A DNA stretch of 64,000 nucleotides from Ligustrum vulgare (GCA_963555705.1 OY743169.1:50458124-50522123); one strand, 5' to 3'; counted from the stretch's first letter, positions 11,470-23,002 are shown. Notes: generated by a model from the sequence alone, not told the origin. Numbers and translations: made by a program.

Positions 11470-12096
11470 TTACAAATTTTGGAATACTTCTTTGTACACA
11501 ACATTGTTTGTTGATTTTTTTGGTCTTTCATTCTTATCACAAATCAAAATCTTTAATCTGGACCGATTTGTCACCCTAGAAATCGCAACATAAAGTTGTC
11601 CATGTGTAAACACTAGCCGTTTAAAAAGAAGTCCCACATTTGAGAATGATTGTTTCTGACTCTTATTGATAGTCATGGTATAGGACAACATCAATGAAAA
11701 TCGTCTTCTTTGAAATCTAATAGGTATCCTAGAATTAGAAGGGTTCAACGATGTCCTTGGAATAAAGAACTTGTATCCTGCATTGCTTCTAGAAATAATT
11801 TGACCTTCTAGAACATGGTCGCCAAGTTTTGTAACTGTCAACTTTGTTCCATTGCACAATTCCTATCGATAATCAATATTTCTCAGAAAAAGCAATGGAT
11901 ACTGCAAAGAAAAACAAAGAGGATGCACTTCGCTTATTCGCTGCAATGGTCCACCACATGGCAAAATAATGATATTAGATGAATCCTTTAGATAAGATAA
12001 ATAAATTTCGCAAACAGGCAAATCATATCGCCTATCATCGGTCGCCCACCATCCAATAAGTATAAGTATTACATTTGAAATGCTTTCCTCAATCAT
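11470..12096 (-). pseudogene. Helitron Rep/helicase remnant
   Basis: Two adjoining pieces are seen. The upstream piece (12096-11863) ends with HPLCFSLQYPLLFL, typical of the Helitron-like N-terminal domain region. The downstream piece (11859-11470) holds the C-terminal end of a PIF1-family helicase: LCNGT-like start, TMTINKSQKQSF, and HGQLYVAISRVT near the end, corresponding to the last superfamily 1 helicase motifs. In a full protein more than a thousand residues lie between these parts. Here they are almost contiguous, so the Rep core and most of the helicase were deleted. It cannot supply transposase. The domains are recognised; the deletion is inferred from family architecture. Confidence 0.75.
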
Positions 12097-12110
12097 CTTT
12101 TGTCTAACTG

Positions 12111-12907
12111 ACCTAAACTACCTTACCAATTTATTGTATTTTCTCTACTGAGAGACATTAAAAGATATAAATTAAATTTTAGACTATCACAACAAAATTA
12201 TCTGTATTGCTTATAAATATATAAGCAATAAATACATAATACGTACCCCCACGGCCCTTTTTCTGCTTTCAACCTCATTCACATTGTCAACAAGAAATCC
12301 ATGGTTTCAAACCATACCAAACCGCAAAAAATAGTTGGGTTTGGTTTTGTTTAGAAAATGAAATTGTTTGGTCTGAAAAAATTCCAAACCATTTTAAATG
12401 GTTTGGTTTGAAATGTTACTACAAACCACCCAAACCAAACTGTGTTCACCTCTACAAAAAAATAAGGACTTCGAATTACGACATGTTTTATAATGCTTAT
12501 CCACTCTCTTCTCGAACTAAAAATTTTCCTTGCAAAATGGAAAATTAAATGTAGGATCTCAACTGTCCATGTACTCTGAACAATCAAACAATAGATAAAA
12601 AAGTTAATAATATAGACCATGCGTATAAAAGATAAGATTCATTGTTTTGACCATTAACAATAAAAACACAACACGTGTAAGAAACAAATTCTATAATCAT
12701 GAAAAAAGAAAAAAGAAAAAAAAAACTAAAATTGTGAGATTGACAAAGATTCATCAAATTCATGGTATTATAGGTTTTCAATATTTATACAACATAATTG
12801 TTTTATTGATGGAAATTATAATATAACATTGATCTTCTCAATTTTTAGTTAAGTAAATTGAGATACAATTTACTTATTGTTGTAGAAATTTAAGAATCAT
12901 AAATACT
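12111..12907. other. AT-rich stretch with TTTGGTTTGG inverted pair
   Basis: Between about 12300 and 12450 there are multiple TTTGGTTTGG words and their complements (AAACCACCCAAACCAAAC), ending in GTTCACCTCTA. This is the style of one end of a small hAT MITE; the left end is unclear. Nothing else was recognised. Confidence 0.3.
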
Positions 12908-12912
12908 GAATT

Positions 12913-13120
12913 TGTTGTAAAACTACCAAAATATTAGAGAGAGAAAAACTACTAAAATATTAGAGAGAATATAGAGATGGAGAGAATCCTTCTTATTCCA
13001 ATTGTGTATGAAATGAAGAAGTGAAGCACCCTATTTATAGGGGTAGATAATGGTACAATTGTAATAATATAAACTTTACATGGGCATAAAGGTCATTCAC
13101 ACTCAAGATATTTTATAACA
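12913..13120 (-). repeat. Outer Copia 3' LTR
   Basis: This 208-base LTR has TGTT/AACA termini and holds a CCTATTTATAG box. It lies directly beyond the polypurine tract AAAGGGGGAG (complement at 13121-13130). Confidence 0.92.
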
Positions 13121-13130
13121 CTCCCCCTTT
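13121..13130 (-). other. Polypurine tract of the outer Copia
   Basis: The minus strand reads AAAGGGGGAG next to the 3' LTR; it primes second-strand DNA synthesis in LTR elements. Confidence 0.8.
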
Positions 13131-13327
13131 AATGACCTAATACTCAATGCCTGCCTCATTAAAAACCTTGCTAAGAAAACCCAGTGGGATAAAACTTAAG
13201 CTAAGGAAAAGAGTACAGTTGTGGAGTATAAAAATAAATGCTGCCTCATTAAAATCTTGCTAGGAAAATCCAGTGGGATAAAACCTAGATGAAAGAAAAA
13301 GAGTACGGCTACTCCCCCTAATATTAG

Positions 13328-14542
13328 TCATCGTAAATCGCTGAGCCGACGCATTCCGATCTCATGTATCAATTTCTTGAGTGTAGATGTCGCTAATGCT
13401 TTAGTGAATAAGTCTGCCAAATTATCACTTGATCGTATTTGTTGAATATCGATATCACCTGCTTTCTGAAGCTCATGTGTATAGAAGAATTTTGAAGAAA
13501 ATTGCTTTGTTCTATCTCCTTTGATATAGCCTCCTTTAAGTTGTGCAATACAAGCCGCATTATCTTCATACAATATCATTGGGCTATCTTTTGTCGAAGC
13601 TAATCCACAAGATGATTGGATATGATGAGTCATGTTTCTTAACCATATACATTCTCAACTTGTCTCATGGATTGCAATAATTTCTAAATGCTTTGAAGAT
13701 GTTGCTGTCAAAGTTTACTTCACAGATCTCCATGATATAGCCATACCACCACGTGTAAACACATATCCTGTTTGCAATTTTGCTTGATGTGGATTAGAGA
13801 GATAACCTGCATTTGCATGTCCCACTAAAGAAGATCCCAAACTGTGAGAATAAAATAATCTCATATCAACAGTACCTTTTAGGTAACGAAGAATGTGTTT
13901 AACACCATTCCAATGCCTTTGAGTTAGTGCAGAACTATATCTTGCGAGTAGATTTACCGAAAAAGCTATATCAGGTCTCGTGCAATTTGCAAGATATGAT
14001 AATGCTCCAATTGCACTTAGATGTGGTACTTCTAGACCAAGAACATTTTCTCCATCTTCAAGTGGACGAAATGGATTATTTTTTGGATCAAGTGATCGAA
14101 CGGCCATAGGTGATGTTAATGGACGTGTTGCATCCATATAAAATCGCTTCAAAACCTTTTCTGTATATGAAGATTGATGAACAAATAGTCCTTCTGAAAA
14201 ATGTTCAATTTGCAACCCAAGGCAAAATTTGGTTTTTCCCAAATCTTTCATCTCAAATTCATTTTTCAAGTAATCAGCAGTTTTGTTGAGCTCTTCTGGA
14301 GTTCCAATAAGATTTAAATCATCAGCATAAACTGCCACTATTGCAAATCCAATATTTGTTTTCTTTATGAAAACACATGGGCATATATCATCATTTTTGT
14401 AACCCTCATTCAGAAAGTATTCGCTGAGGCGATTATACACATACGTTCAGATTGTTTCAATCCATATAATGATCTTTGCAATTTGATTGAAAACATAATT
14501 TTCGGGTATGTATTATTTATTTCTGGCACTTTAAGTCCTTCA
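13328..14542 (-). pseudogene. Outer Copia pol, 3' half: reverse transcriptase and RNase H
   Basis: The largest open piece (14440-13715) contains AVYADDLNLIG, the reverse transcriptase YADD catalytic motif, then TRPDIAFSVNLLARYSS and the start of RNase H. There the expected Asp-rich catalytic segment reads HANAGYLSNPH, so at least one acidic residue has become Asn. The last piece (13633-13328) holds YEDNAACIAQ, SSKFFYTHELQ and DLFTKAL, the C-terminal RNase H landmarks. Gaps between the pieces contain stops or shifts. The upstream border at 14543 is the target site of the inner element; the sequence continues at 25407 on the far side. It is nonfunctional. Confidence 0.9.
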
Positions 14543-14547
14543 GGGAC

Positions 14548-15838
14548 TGAAAACTTGAGGTTGTCTAACTTTTAATAATGGACTGTCACAAATGTGTCTG
14601 GACTGTAACCAGTTAACAGTAATTCGTTAAGTTTGTTTAGCGCAGTACCAGATGAATCTTGCTCAGGAAGATTCGTTTGGATAGTAAAATGTAAACAATC
14701 AGAATAAATTGTGCGGAATAGTAAATAGACAAGAACACAATAATTTGAGCTTAACGTGGAAAAAAACCCTAACAGGAAAACCCACGGTTCGCATCCTGCG
14801 AACAAAAACAAATCACTATATAAGGAAAGAGTTTACACAGATCAATCTAAACTACATGATAAATAAACGCATAGACTTTATCAAACATCCAAGAAATAGA
14901 TCACTCTCTGATCCTTCTGTGGCATGTAATGTGAGCTGACGTCCCACCACTTTTCAGTAGTTTTCTTTGACTCTGCAACACTTTTCAGCAACACGAACTC
15001 CCGTTCGATCTTGATCCAAACCTCCCATTTGATCTTCACGCTGAAATTCTTTCCTCCTCTAAGTGATTGAATCCTCCTTCCGGAGTATTGAAGTCACAAC
15101 ACAATTGAAGCTTTAATTATATTTGCACCACACGAAAATTAAGCTTCAAGACTTCGAAAGTGGACGTGTATTTTTGTAAGCACCACACGGATTTTTGATT
15201 CTACATGTCACACCAAAAACGTCCCATTTTTCTTCTCTTTATAGTGCAATTAGGTTTTCTTGATTCCCAAGTTTTCCTTATTGCATAAGATCTCTACTAC
15301 CTGCAAAACATGGTAGAGATAATTAGTAAAAGGTAAGATAGTTATCCTTAAATAAATCTTACCATGAATAATGATAATGATAAATCATAGAAGGTCTTAC
15401 AATTTATCAATCAAGTGATAAACCTTGATATTTATCACCATATTTTCGGCCCCTATGAATATTCTTCACAATCAAGATTTTCGACCTTATAAACTTACCA
15501 TATGCAAAGATAAGATTAAAAATATTCTTGACCATATCAAGAAGATACTTACCATATCTTGAATAAGCTTGAGTATCAAGAATAAACACAAAATATATCA
15601 CAAGATAATCACATCAATATTTCGAGATTATGATCAATATTTTCGAGATTATGATCAAATCAATATCACTATTTTCTTGATCATTATCTTTCCAAATATG
15701 TTTTTCTCGAAAATAAATATTTGTATAATTTAATTAAACTTAATAAATTACTAAATACACGTATTTAGTAATTAAATCAAGTTTCATTAAATTACACATT
15801 CGTGAAAAATAGGAAATGCCAATAATATAAAATTAACA
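14548..15838 (-). repeat. Inner element 3' LTR
   Basis: This 1291-base LTR begins (plus view) TGAAAACTTGAGG and ends AAATTAACA. It is an almost collinear copy of 24109-25401, with scattered substitutions. The open frame at 15407-15601 recurs in both LTRs and is not accepted as a gene. Confidence 0.93.
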
Positions 15839-15933
15839 ATCTCCCCCTTTGGCTTTTTCTATTTTTTCGAAACTAATCATCTTTTTATGACCACAAGAAA
15901 TCAATTAGCTCCCCCTATCAAAAATCTCCCCCT
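15839..15933 (-). other. Multiple polypurine tracts of the inner element
   Basis: Three copies of a purine core (minus strand AGGGGGAG) sit at about 15841-15847, 15909-15916 and 15926-15933; the first abuts the 3' LTR. Repeated polypurine tracts are a described Sirevirus feature. A further C-run lies at 16025. Confidence 0.75.
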
Positions 15934-16187
15934 CAAGATATGCATCAAGATAAACACAATCAATAAATGCATGTAAAGCAATCTACACATAGAGAGCATA
16001 AAAAAAGATGATATCCAAATGCTACCCCCCCTTTTCGGTGAAAGAGGAGAAGCCAAAGTATCATAAAACTTGCATTAAAAAGTTCAAAATCGAAATTCGA
16101 ACAGGAGAACAAAAGTGTTAAGTCAAAACATGATAACAATGATTTCAAATTACTGAAAATAAGTAGATGAGACTGGCAGGGTTAAGA

Positions 16188-17942
16188 TCAGTCTGGAGTC
16201 TTCCTTTGCTTCTTAGAGGCAGGGAACTTCTTGGTTGCAACCTTCCTCTTTTCTTTGGCTTCCACAGGAGCCACATTTGTCGAAGACCCACCAAGTAACT
16301 GATCAAGCTTGTCTTCAAGACGTTTAATACGCACACTGAGTTCAGATATGTCTGCTTTCATCCCAGCATTCCCTGCTTCCAGCTGACCAAGCCTGGCATC
16401 TTTATCAGCTGAATCCTGATTTCCAGCCCTAGTCTCATCCATAACCTGCTTCTTGTGACCCGTATGCATTTCCAGAGTCTTTCTCCATCTGGCCCTGTTT
16501 AACACTTTGGGGGTGATCACCAGATCATCTTCCAGTGTTTGGATACCCTGATCATTCAAAAATTGTGAAATAATCCAAGGATAAATCAACAGATAAGTAT
16601 TTCCTTGTCTTGGACCACTTCCCGAGACCCTTCCAATGATAGAATTCCAGATTCAGGCAGCAAGGTCAATATTTTGTTTGGTCCCCAGCAGAAAAAGAGT
16701 TCTAACAGATTCCCTCTTAAAACTCGAGTCATGGATGAGTTGGTCAAAATTTGCTTTTACAATTTTGTGAAGTATTTGATACTTCATTGACATTTCTGAC
16801 CTAGGCAATTGTTTTAACCCCTTCACTGGCCATGTGATCTTTCCCCCCAACAACTCCATAGCAATTTCATCATTAGTGGCTTCCATAGATTCATCCTCAT
16901 CAGCCACATCGTCATTAAGTCCTAACCACTTTCTAAGTTCTTTTGCTTAAATCTTAATTAATTGTCCTCTAATAAAAAGTGAAGTGGTAAAAAGGCATTT
17001 TTTGGAGTTATAGTCAATGGGGATGTTGGCATAAAATTCCTTGACCAGAGTCTCGTTAATCTCCCCCTTACAATCAGTTAATTTTTTCAATCTAAAGTGT
17101 GACACTATATCATCAATCTCAAAGTCATCAAATTCACCTACATTTACTCTAGACTCATAATGCAACCGTTTACCCGAAATATGTTTTTGGAAATCAGTGT
17201 ATGCTTCAGACGACCAATATTTGAAATTGAAGGGGGTAAACATACATCTTACTGTCTGCATGGGGGTGCAGACGAATGAAGAAACATCAAACTTGGATCT
17301 TACTGGACCCGCAGCCGTGTCACCCTTTTTCTTCTTCGAACTCACAGTGGCTACTATCCTTTGTTTTCCTTTTCTGTCTGGAATAATAGCTTCTTTCTCA
17401 GACTCTTCTTCCAACTGCTCAGACTCGTCTTTATCCTCAGATTCCTCTGGCTCTTCTGGTAGTGCATCATCCTCAGATTCTTCTGCTACATTATCTTCCC
17501 CAGATTTGTCAATCTCCCCAGATTCTTCCTGCTCCTCTAGTTTGTCCTTTTCATCACCAGATTCTGTTTCACCCGATTCATCTCCACCTTCTTCATCTCC
17601 TATTGTCGCATCTCTTGCACTTCTCATGGTAGCAAGTCTTCGTGCTCCCTACAGTTCACTACGAATATCTAAGGGAGAGATATGGCTGGACCCAATATTA
17701 CCTGACATGGTTTGTGGAATGATAGGCGTGCTCCTGTCAATTTGGGCCATGAGAAGAGCAGGAGTGGGAGTAGTACTGGAGGTAGAGAGAGATGTCGGCG
17801 TTGGGCTGGTGCCGGTGGGTGGTGCAAGTACAATGGCGCCGCTTGGAGTTCCCATCCCCGATGGGTTTGGTTGAGGTGATTCGTCAATGCCACCGCTGCC
17901 TCTGGTGACTCTCCTCCTTCCGGTTTGCTTGCTTCGAGCCAT
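16188..17942 (-). pseudogene. Third ORF of the inner element (env-like position)
   Basis: One reading frame of 585 codons runs from the ATG at 17942 to the stop at 16188, interrupted by three in-frame stops (17649, 16947, 16653). N-terminus: MARSKQTGRRRVTRG, like the start of histone H3 (ARTKQTAR). Then a Pro/Thr/Ser-rich linker, a long Asp/Glu/Ser-rich acidic tract (about residues 115-180), a basic KKKKGD segment, and a globular region (EFYANIPIDYN, FIRGQLIKI, KWLGLND) that resembles the 'putative plant transposon protein' family. A heptad-like coiled coil (SELSVRIKRLEDKLDQLL) and a basic C-terminus (KKFPASKKQRKTPD) that looks like a nuclear localisation signal follow. No signal peptide or membrane span is evident, so a true envelope role is doubtful. 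Its product is unknown. Confidence 0.8.
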
Positions 17943-19201
17943 GTCTTAGAATGGGTTTTTTTTTCTTTTGATTTGAGAGAGCCAGGGAGACGGAAGGTAG
18001 GGTTTTTGACGAGAGGATTTTGGGGCTTTTAGATTTTGGAACACGAGCTTTTAAGGAAGAAGTGTGAGGGTTTTTGGGGTTTAAGAGGAATTCTCATAGG
18101 AAAGGAATTAGAGTTCATTATGGTAACTGGAGAATCCTGATTCTTGTCAACTTCTTTCCTTAAAAAAATAGATAAGTATAGAAACAAAATATGTTAAGAA
18201 TTAGGAAAAAAGCAAATTACCAAACTTGGGCTCCACAATCAACTAACTTGTTCTTCAAGATTTGCACATATTAGCCCACGATATACTGCCTTAAAAATAA
18301 AGATTTTCAGAATAAAATCTAAAAATTCGTGAATAAGAAAAATCTAAATGCATCTGAATACCTGAGACACGTCTGAGCACTTGTTGGTATTTGTTGGGTC
18401 AGATACATCTGGCAGTTTACAATCCACCATGTACATAAATAAGTTGATTAATGTGTGCGTGTGATCCGAGCGATCCTTAGTCATCCACATACTACCAAAA
18501 ATCATATGATTGCCCTGACTTATCGATTTATCACCGTAATGCACAATAAGACCGATCAAAATCTATAAGAAGTGCATTTTCTCAAATCCGGATTGCCGGA
18601 TTTTTCTATATTGTGGCAATGTCTTTTGGAGGTAGAAATAGCTTCACACAATCCCCGGAAGTTATCTTACAGTATGTTCCCCTTTAGGTTAGAAGAAGGG
18701 TATGAACTTTGCTTGGATTGGTAGATTCACACAATCCCCAGAAGGTATCTTACTAGGTTTTCCCCTTACTTCTACAATATTACCACATTTATATCAATTC
18801 ATCGTATTTTGAGGCTAAAGGGTAAGAACTTGGCTTGGATAGACAGTCTTCTTTTCCACTAGCCCTGCCCTTGGATAACAAGAAAAATGCGTGCAATGCA
18901 ATAAGCAAGATTTAGATCATAGGTCTACACACAAAATATAAAATCTCATCCAATAACAACCATATGACATAGACAGCAGTGACTTATCCTTAGGATTGTC
19001 CAGATTTGAGTGCTAGTTAGATTCATCCAGAGACATGTTGACTGCTATCAGTCAGACGTATCTGTCTCGTTATCAGCCACAAGCACTTAGATATATCTGC
19101 AAGTAAAAACATGATCTACTTAATATAAGAATAGGATAAGTTAACCAAAATGCAAAAAAGAAAAACAATGCGAGTTTTTTTTTTATGAAATATGCATGTT
19201 C
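17943..19201 (-). other. Spacer between pol and third ORF of the inner element
   Basis: No recognised domain. A direct repeat of about 30 bases (TTCACACAATCCCC plus flank) occurs at about 18630-18675 and 18727-18760. A 71-codon minus-strand frame at 18559-18344 contains MIFGSMWMTKDRSDHTH; it is unassigned and may be a displaced piece of the extra gene. Confidence 0.5.
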
Positions 19202-19969
19202 CTATTCAGAAGGAGGTGATACTCCAATTTTTTTCCTAAGGCTTTCAAATTTGACAATATCGAGGGCCTTAGTAAACAAATCTGCCAGCTATAGATCAGT
19301 CTGTATGTGCTCCAGATTGATAATCTTTCGTTACTCCAATTCTCTGATGAAGTGGTGTCTGATGTCAATATGTTTTGTTCTGGAGTGCTGGACTGGATTC
19401 TTTGAGATATTGATGGCACTGGTGTTGTCACAATACATAGTGGCTTGTTCTGTAGAGACTCCATAGTCCTCCAACATTTGTTTCATCCACAGGAGTTGTG
19501 TACAGCAACTCCCAGCTGCTATATATTCAGCTTCGGCTGTGGATAGTGACACTGAATTTTGCTTTCTACTTAGCCATGCCACCAAATTGTTCCCAATGTA
19601 GAAACATCCTCCAGATGTACTCTTTCGATCATCCACATTCCCAGCCCAGTCTGCGTCTGAAAAACCTGCAAGATTGGCAGTGGTATCTCTTGTAAACCAA
19701 ATTCCGTAATTCAACGTACCACTTACATATCTGATGATTCTTTTCACAGCAGCAACATGAGATTCCTTAGGTTTGGCTTGATATCTTGCACAAACTCCAA
19801 CACTGAAGGATATATCTAGCCTACTGGCAGTAAGGTACAGAAGACTTCCAGTCATACTTCTGTAAAGGGATGGATCTACATCCTTACCACTATCATCCTT
19901 TGAAAGTTTTAGAGTAGTCGTCATGGGAGTTCTCATTGCCTTTGCATCTTCAAGTCCAAATTTCTTCAC
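19202..19969 (-). pseudogene. Inner element RNase H and pol end
   Basis: It starts in the reverse transcriptase connection region (MKKFGLEDAKAMRTPM) and runs through ISFSVGVCARYQ, FSDADWAGNVDDRKSTSGG (the RNase H acidic motif, intact), SLSTAEAEYIAAGSC and YCDNTSAINISKNPVQHSR. Stops appear near 19331 and in the last forty codons. The polyprotein terminator is at 19202-19204 after IGVSPPSE. It would remove template RNA during cDNA synthesis. Confidence 0.88.
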
Positions 19970-19999
19970 CAGATTTTTAGCGTACTTTGCTTGAGATAT

Positions 20000-20700
20000 G
20001 AATATGCCAGATTCATCCTGCTGTACCGCAAACCAAGGAAAAAGGTTAGCTCACCAACCATACTCATTTCAAATTCTCTTTTCATTGTATTTATAAATTC
20101 ATTAATTTTGGACTTAGATGTAGACCCAAATACTATGTCATCAACATGAAAAGAGTTTTATCAGTTCCTCCCCTTTTGTATCCGTTGCTTAGCAAGAATG
20201 ATGTGAGCCTTTCATACCAAGCTTTGGGGGCTTGTTTCAACCCATATAACGCATTTTTTAGTCTAAAGACATAATCCGGGTGAGATGGATCTGTGAAGCC
20301 TTGAGGCTGCTCCACATAGGCTTCCTCATTAAGCACACCATTCAGAACTAAAATAGTCTGAAGTTGATGTAGCAGTACACAGCTAGCAACAGCCTGATGG
20401 ATTCCAGCCTGGCTACCGGAGCAAATGTCTCGTCAAAGTCTATCCATTCAATCTGGGTATAGCCTTGAGCAACAAGTCTGGTTTTATTTCTTACCACATT
20501 TTCTTGTTCATTTGACTTATTCTTGAAGATCCATTTGGTTCCAATTACATTACCTTCTTTAGGACGTGGAACCAGCTCCCAGACATTATTTCTTTCAAAT
20601 TGGTTAAGTTCCTCCTGCATAGCTTGTACCCAGTGTTCATCTGTCAAAGCTTCCTTGACATTTTTTGGCTCAATTTGAGACATATGATAGATGTTACTCA
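20000..20700 (-). pseudogene. Inner element reverse transcriptase
   Basis: It begins around WVQAMQEELNQFERNNVWELVPRP and continues through GTKWIFKNK, RLVAQGYTQ and FDETFAPVARLESIR. Near 20345 the frame shifts and the segment normally carrying the first catalytic Asp is missing. It resumes as LNEEAYVEQPQGF and ALYGLKQAPKAWYERL. A second deletion follows DKTLF, so that HVDDIVFGS appears at about 20120-20150 where YVDD should be. RNase H then returns to the original gag frame. The two indels therefore compensate in frame but destroy the enzyme. Confidence 0.85.
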
Positions 20701-21853
20701 TCTCAGCAAATTTTCTTCTGGTCACATTTTTCTTAGATATATCAGTGAGAATGTTGTCAAGTGGATGTACCTTTTGGATCCTAGTAGGTGGTAGTCTCGA
20801 TGCTTCTAATTCAGCAATATCAGGTGTATCTGGGTCATCAGATTCGTCTCGATCTGTAGATATTACTGGGTGCCCAGACTCATCCTGATCGGATTCTTCA
20901 GTATTATTGAGACTTTCAGCTTGGTGCTGTTCCTCTTCTGATTTTTCGCTTCCAGCTTCTTCTTTTGGTGGAATTTCCAGTTGATCACCATCTGCTACCT
21001 GCAAATCCGAATTTACACAATTAGTATCATCCACTTTCACATTAATTGACACAAGAACAGTTTTGGTTCTTAGATTGTAAACTCTATATTCCCTACTATT
21101 TTCAGCATAACCCAACAATATTTCATCATCCGATTTTGAGTCAAATTTTCCTAGGTGTTCTCTATCTTTCAAAATGTAGCATTTACTTCCAAAGACATGA
21201 AAGTAATCAACCCTAGGTTTTCTACCCTTCCAAATTTCATATGCAGTTTGGTTTGTTCCAGATCTAAGCATAACTCTATTGATAATATAACAAGCAGTGT
21301 TTATGACTTCTGCCCAAAATTTCGTGGGCAATTTGTTGCTATTTAGCATGACACGAGCCATCTCTTGTAGAGTTCTATTTTTCCTTTTCACCACTCCATT
21401 CTGTTGAGGAGTCTTTGGGGACGAGTACGCATGCTTGATCCCATATTGGATACAAAAATCAGCAAACTCGGAGTTTTCAAACACTCTTCCATGATCACTT
21501 CTGATCCTTTTGACTCTTACATGTTCGTTGGCCTTTTCATTGCTCAATTTCTGAAAAATATTAACAAAATTGTCAAAGGTATCAGATTTATCCCGAATAA
21601 ACATGACCTAGGTGTATCTGGAGAAATCATCAACACACACATAAATATACCTCTTTCCACCAATACTTTCCTTTTGGATAGGACCCATTATATCCATGTG
21701 AATTAGTTCAAGTCTATGAGGGGTATTAACAGATGTACCTGATTTGTGTTGACTTTTGATTTGCTTACCCTTTTGACAATCACTACAGATTTCATCTGGA
21801 ATATTGTTTATGCTGGGTAAGCCTCTCACTGCTTGTAGCCTGGTTAGCTTCAT
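20700..21853 (-). pseudogene. Inner element integrase
   Basis: The zinc-binding tail CSDCQKGKQIKS is followed by LELIHMDIMGPI with the first catalytic Asp, SRYT, then an in-frame stop (21608-21610, Trp to TAG by context). The second catalytic Asp lies in RIRSDHGRVFEN. The third acidic position reads NGVVKRKNRTLQEMAR, where active relatives have VERKNR, so catalytic Glu is Lys. WAEVINTACYIINR and a long acidic linker (ESDQDESGHP, DTPDIAELEAS) follow. It would insert cDNA into host DNA; this copy cannot. Confidence 0.88.
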
Positions 21854-21889
21854 GAGATCATGGTAGTTTAGATGCCCTAATCTGTTATG

Positions 21890-22315
21890 TCACAGTTTCT
21901 CATTTTTGGTCTTAACAGAATTGCAAGTTTCGAGACTCTCAAGTGTATAGCATTTGTCTCTAGATCTAACTCCCTTAAACAACACACTTTTTAACGGGTT
22001 AGACTTCTTGTCACAATTTAAAACCTTGCAATATTCTTTTGAAAACACGACAAGCAAGTTATCATCATATAGTTGTCCTACACTGATCAAATTTGCCTTA
22101 AGTCCTATAACATATAAGACATTTGTTAATGTAGGAAGTCCCTTGATGTTGATGACACCAGATCCATCTATCTTTCCCTTTTGGCCATTACCAAATGTAA
22201 CAGCACCTGTTTCGCCTTTTTCAAAACGTGTTAGTAGAGAGAGATCACCTGTCATGTGTCTAGAACATCCACTATTAAAATACCATGTGTTAGGAATCAA
22301 GGCACTCAAAGACAA
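21890..22315 (-). pseudogene. Inner element protease
   Basis: This is the Copia protease, in the same frame as Gag. The active-site segment reads WYFNSGCSRHMTG, where functional relatives have DSGCSRHMTG, so the catalytic Asp is Asn (GAT to AAT). VTFGNGQKGKIDGSGVI and TLTNVLYVIGLKANLISVGQL follow as expected. The start of the gag-pre-integrase region is included before a stop at 21890. Confidence 0.88.
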
Positions 22316-22567
22316 TTGAACTACATAAGCATTAGTTCAAATTTTCTTCTCTTGTCTAGAAATAAGTCTTCTTTCGTGTGAATTGATTAATTTCAAGTAC
22401 CCATGACACCTAAATACATCATGACCAGATTTAGCACAAAGATTACAGAATACCTAGAAAACAGATGTATCCTGCCGACTCTGTCGAGGTAGAAATTTCC
22501 TGCCGTTCTGATGGACAGACTCATCTGGCTTGTACAGATTCGGCTAAAATTGTCTTCTTGTATAGTT

Positions 22568-22939
22568 TCAGGCTGGATGTAAGTTTTGAGTCCCAGCCGC
22601 ATCTGTATGATTTCTATTCTGTTCCATGTACATGTATCCAGATTCTCTTAAAAAGTGTATTTTATGGTCATGATTTTTACCTTTACCTTCATATCCAAGA
22701 CCTTTTTTAAGGCTGACAGGTCTGCCACTGTTCAGGATTTCATCAAGCTGGATGGATCCACGTGCCAGCTTCTTGATTTTGTCTTGTGCTTTAGCAAGTT
22801 CTGAACTTAACCTGCTTACCTCATTTTGTTCATCATCTGAGACTACAGATACGTCGTCCAGTTGTCGTTCCCTGCTGTGCTCAGCGAAGGCCTGTAACAG
22901 TTGAATCTTCTCTTCTGCATCTTGAAGTTCCTTCCTCAA
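22568..22939 (-). pseudogene. Inner element Gag C-terminal coiled-coil region
   Basis: This piece is in the same frame as Gag. It starts RKELQDAEEKIQLLQAFAEH and continues with a heptad-like SSELAKAQDKIKKL, then SIQLDEILNSGRPVSLKKGL. This segment is characteristic of long Sirevirus Gags between zinc knuckle and protease; it may mediate Gag self-assembly or host-protein contact. It ends at a stop near 22568. Confidence 0.75.
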
Positions 22940-23002
22940 GTTTTTAGTATTTGGCCCGGATTCATCTGCATAAGAAGAGTTACCAGATTCAGTACCAGAC
23001 AG

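Larger units (their letters stand above)
11331..12110 (-). mobile_element. Helitron, internally deleted
   Basis: The minus strand carries Helitron protein remnants and then a Helitron-type 3' end. The end is a GTGCATCGCAC hairpin (11343-11353) followed about ten bases later by CTAG at 11331-11334, inserted next to a T. Helitrons transpose by rolling circle, end in CTRR with a preceding hairpin, and make no target duplication. The 5' end (TC) could not be placed, so the right limit is approximate. Confidence 0.6.

Noticed and set aside
15407..15601. 64-residue ORF found in both LTRs of the inner element
   Set aside because: It lies inside LTR noncoding sequence and is repeated only because the LTR is.
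17197..17874. Ser/Asp-rich plus-strand ORF of 225 codons
   Set aside because: It is the antisense shadow of the acidic tract of the third ORF of the inner Copia; the minus frame has the recognisable features.
16188..17942. Third ORF as a true histone H3 gene or a viral envelope
   Set aside because: Only the first dozen residues resemble H3 and the histone fold is absent; no signal peptide or membrane span supports an envelope.
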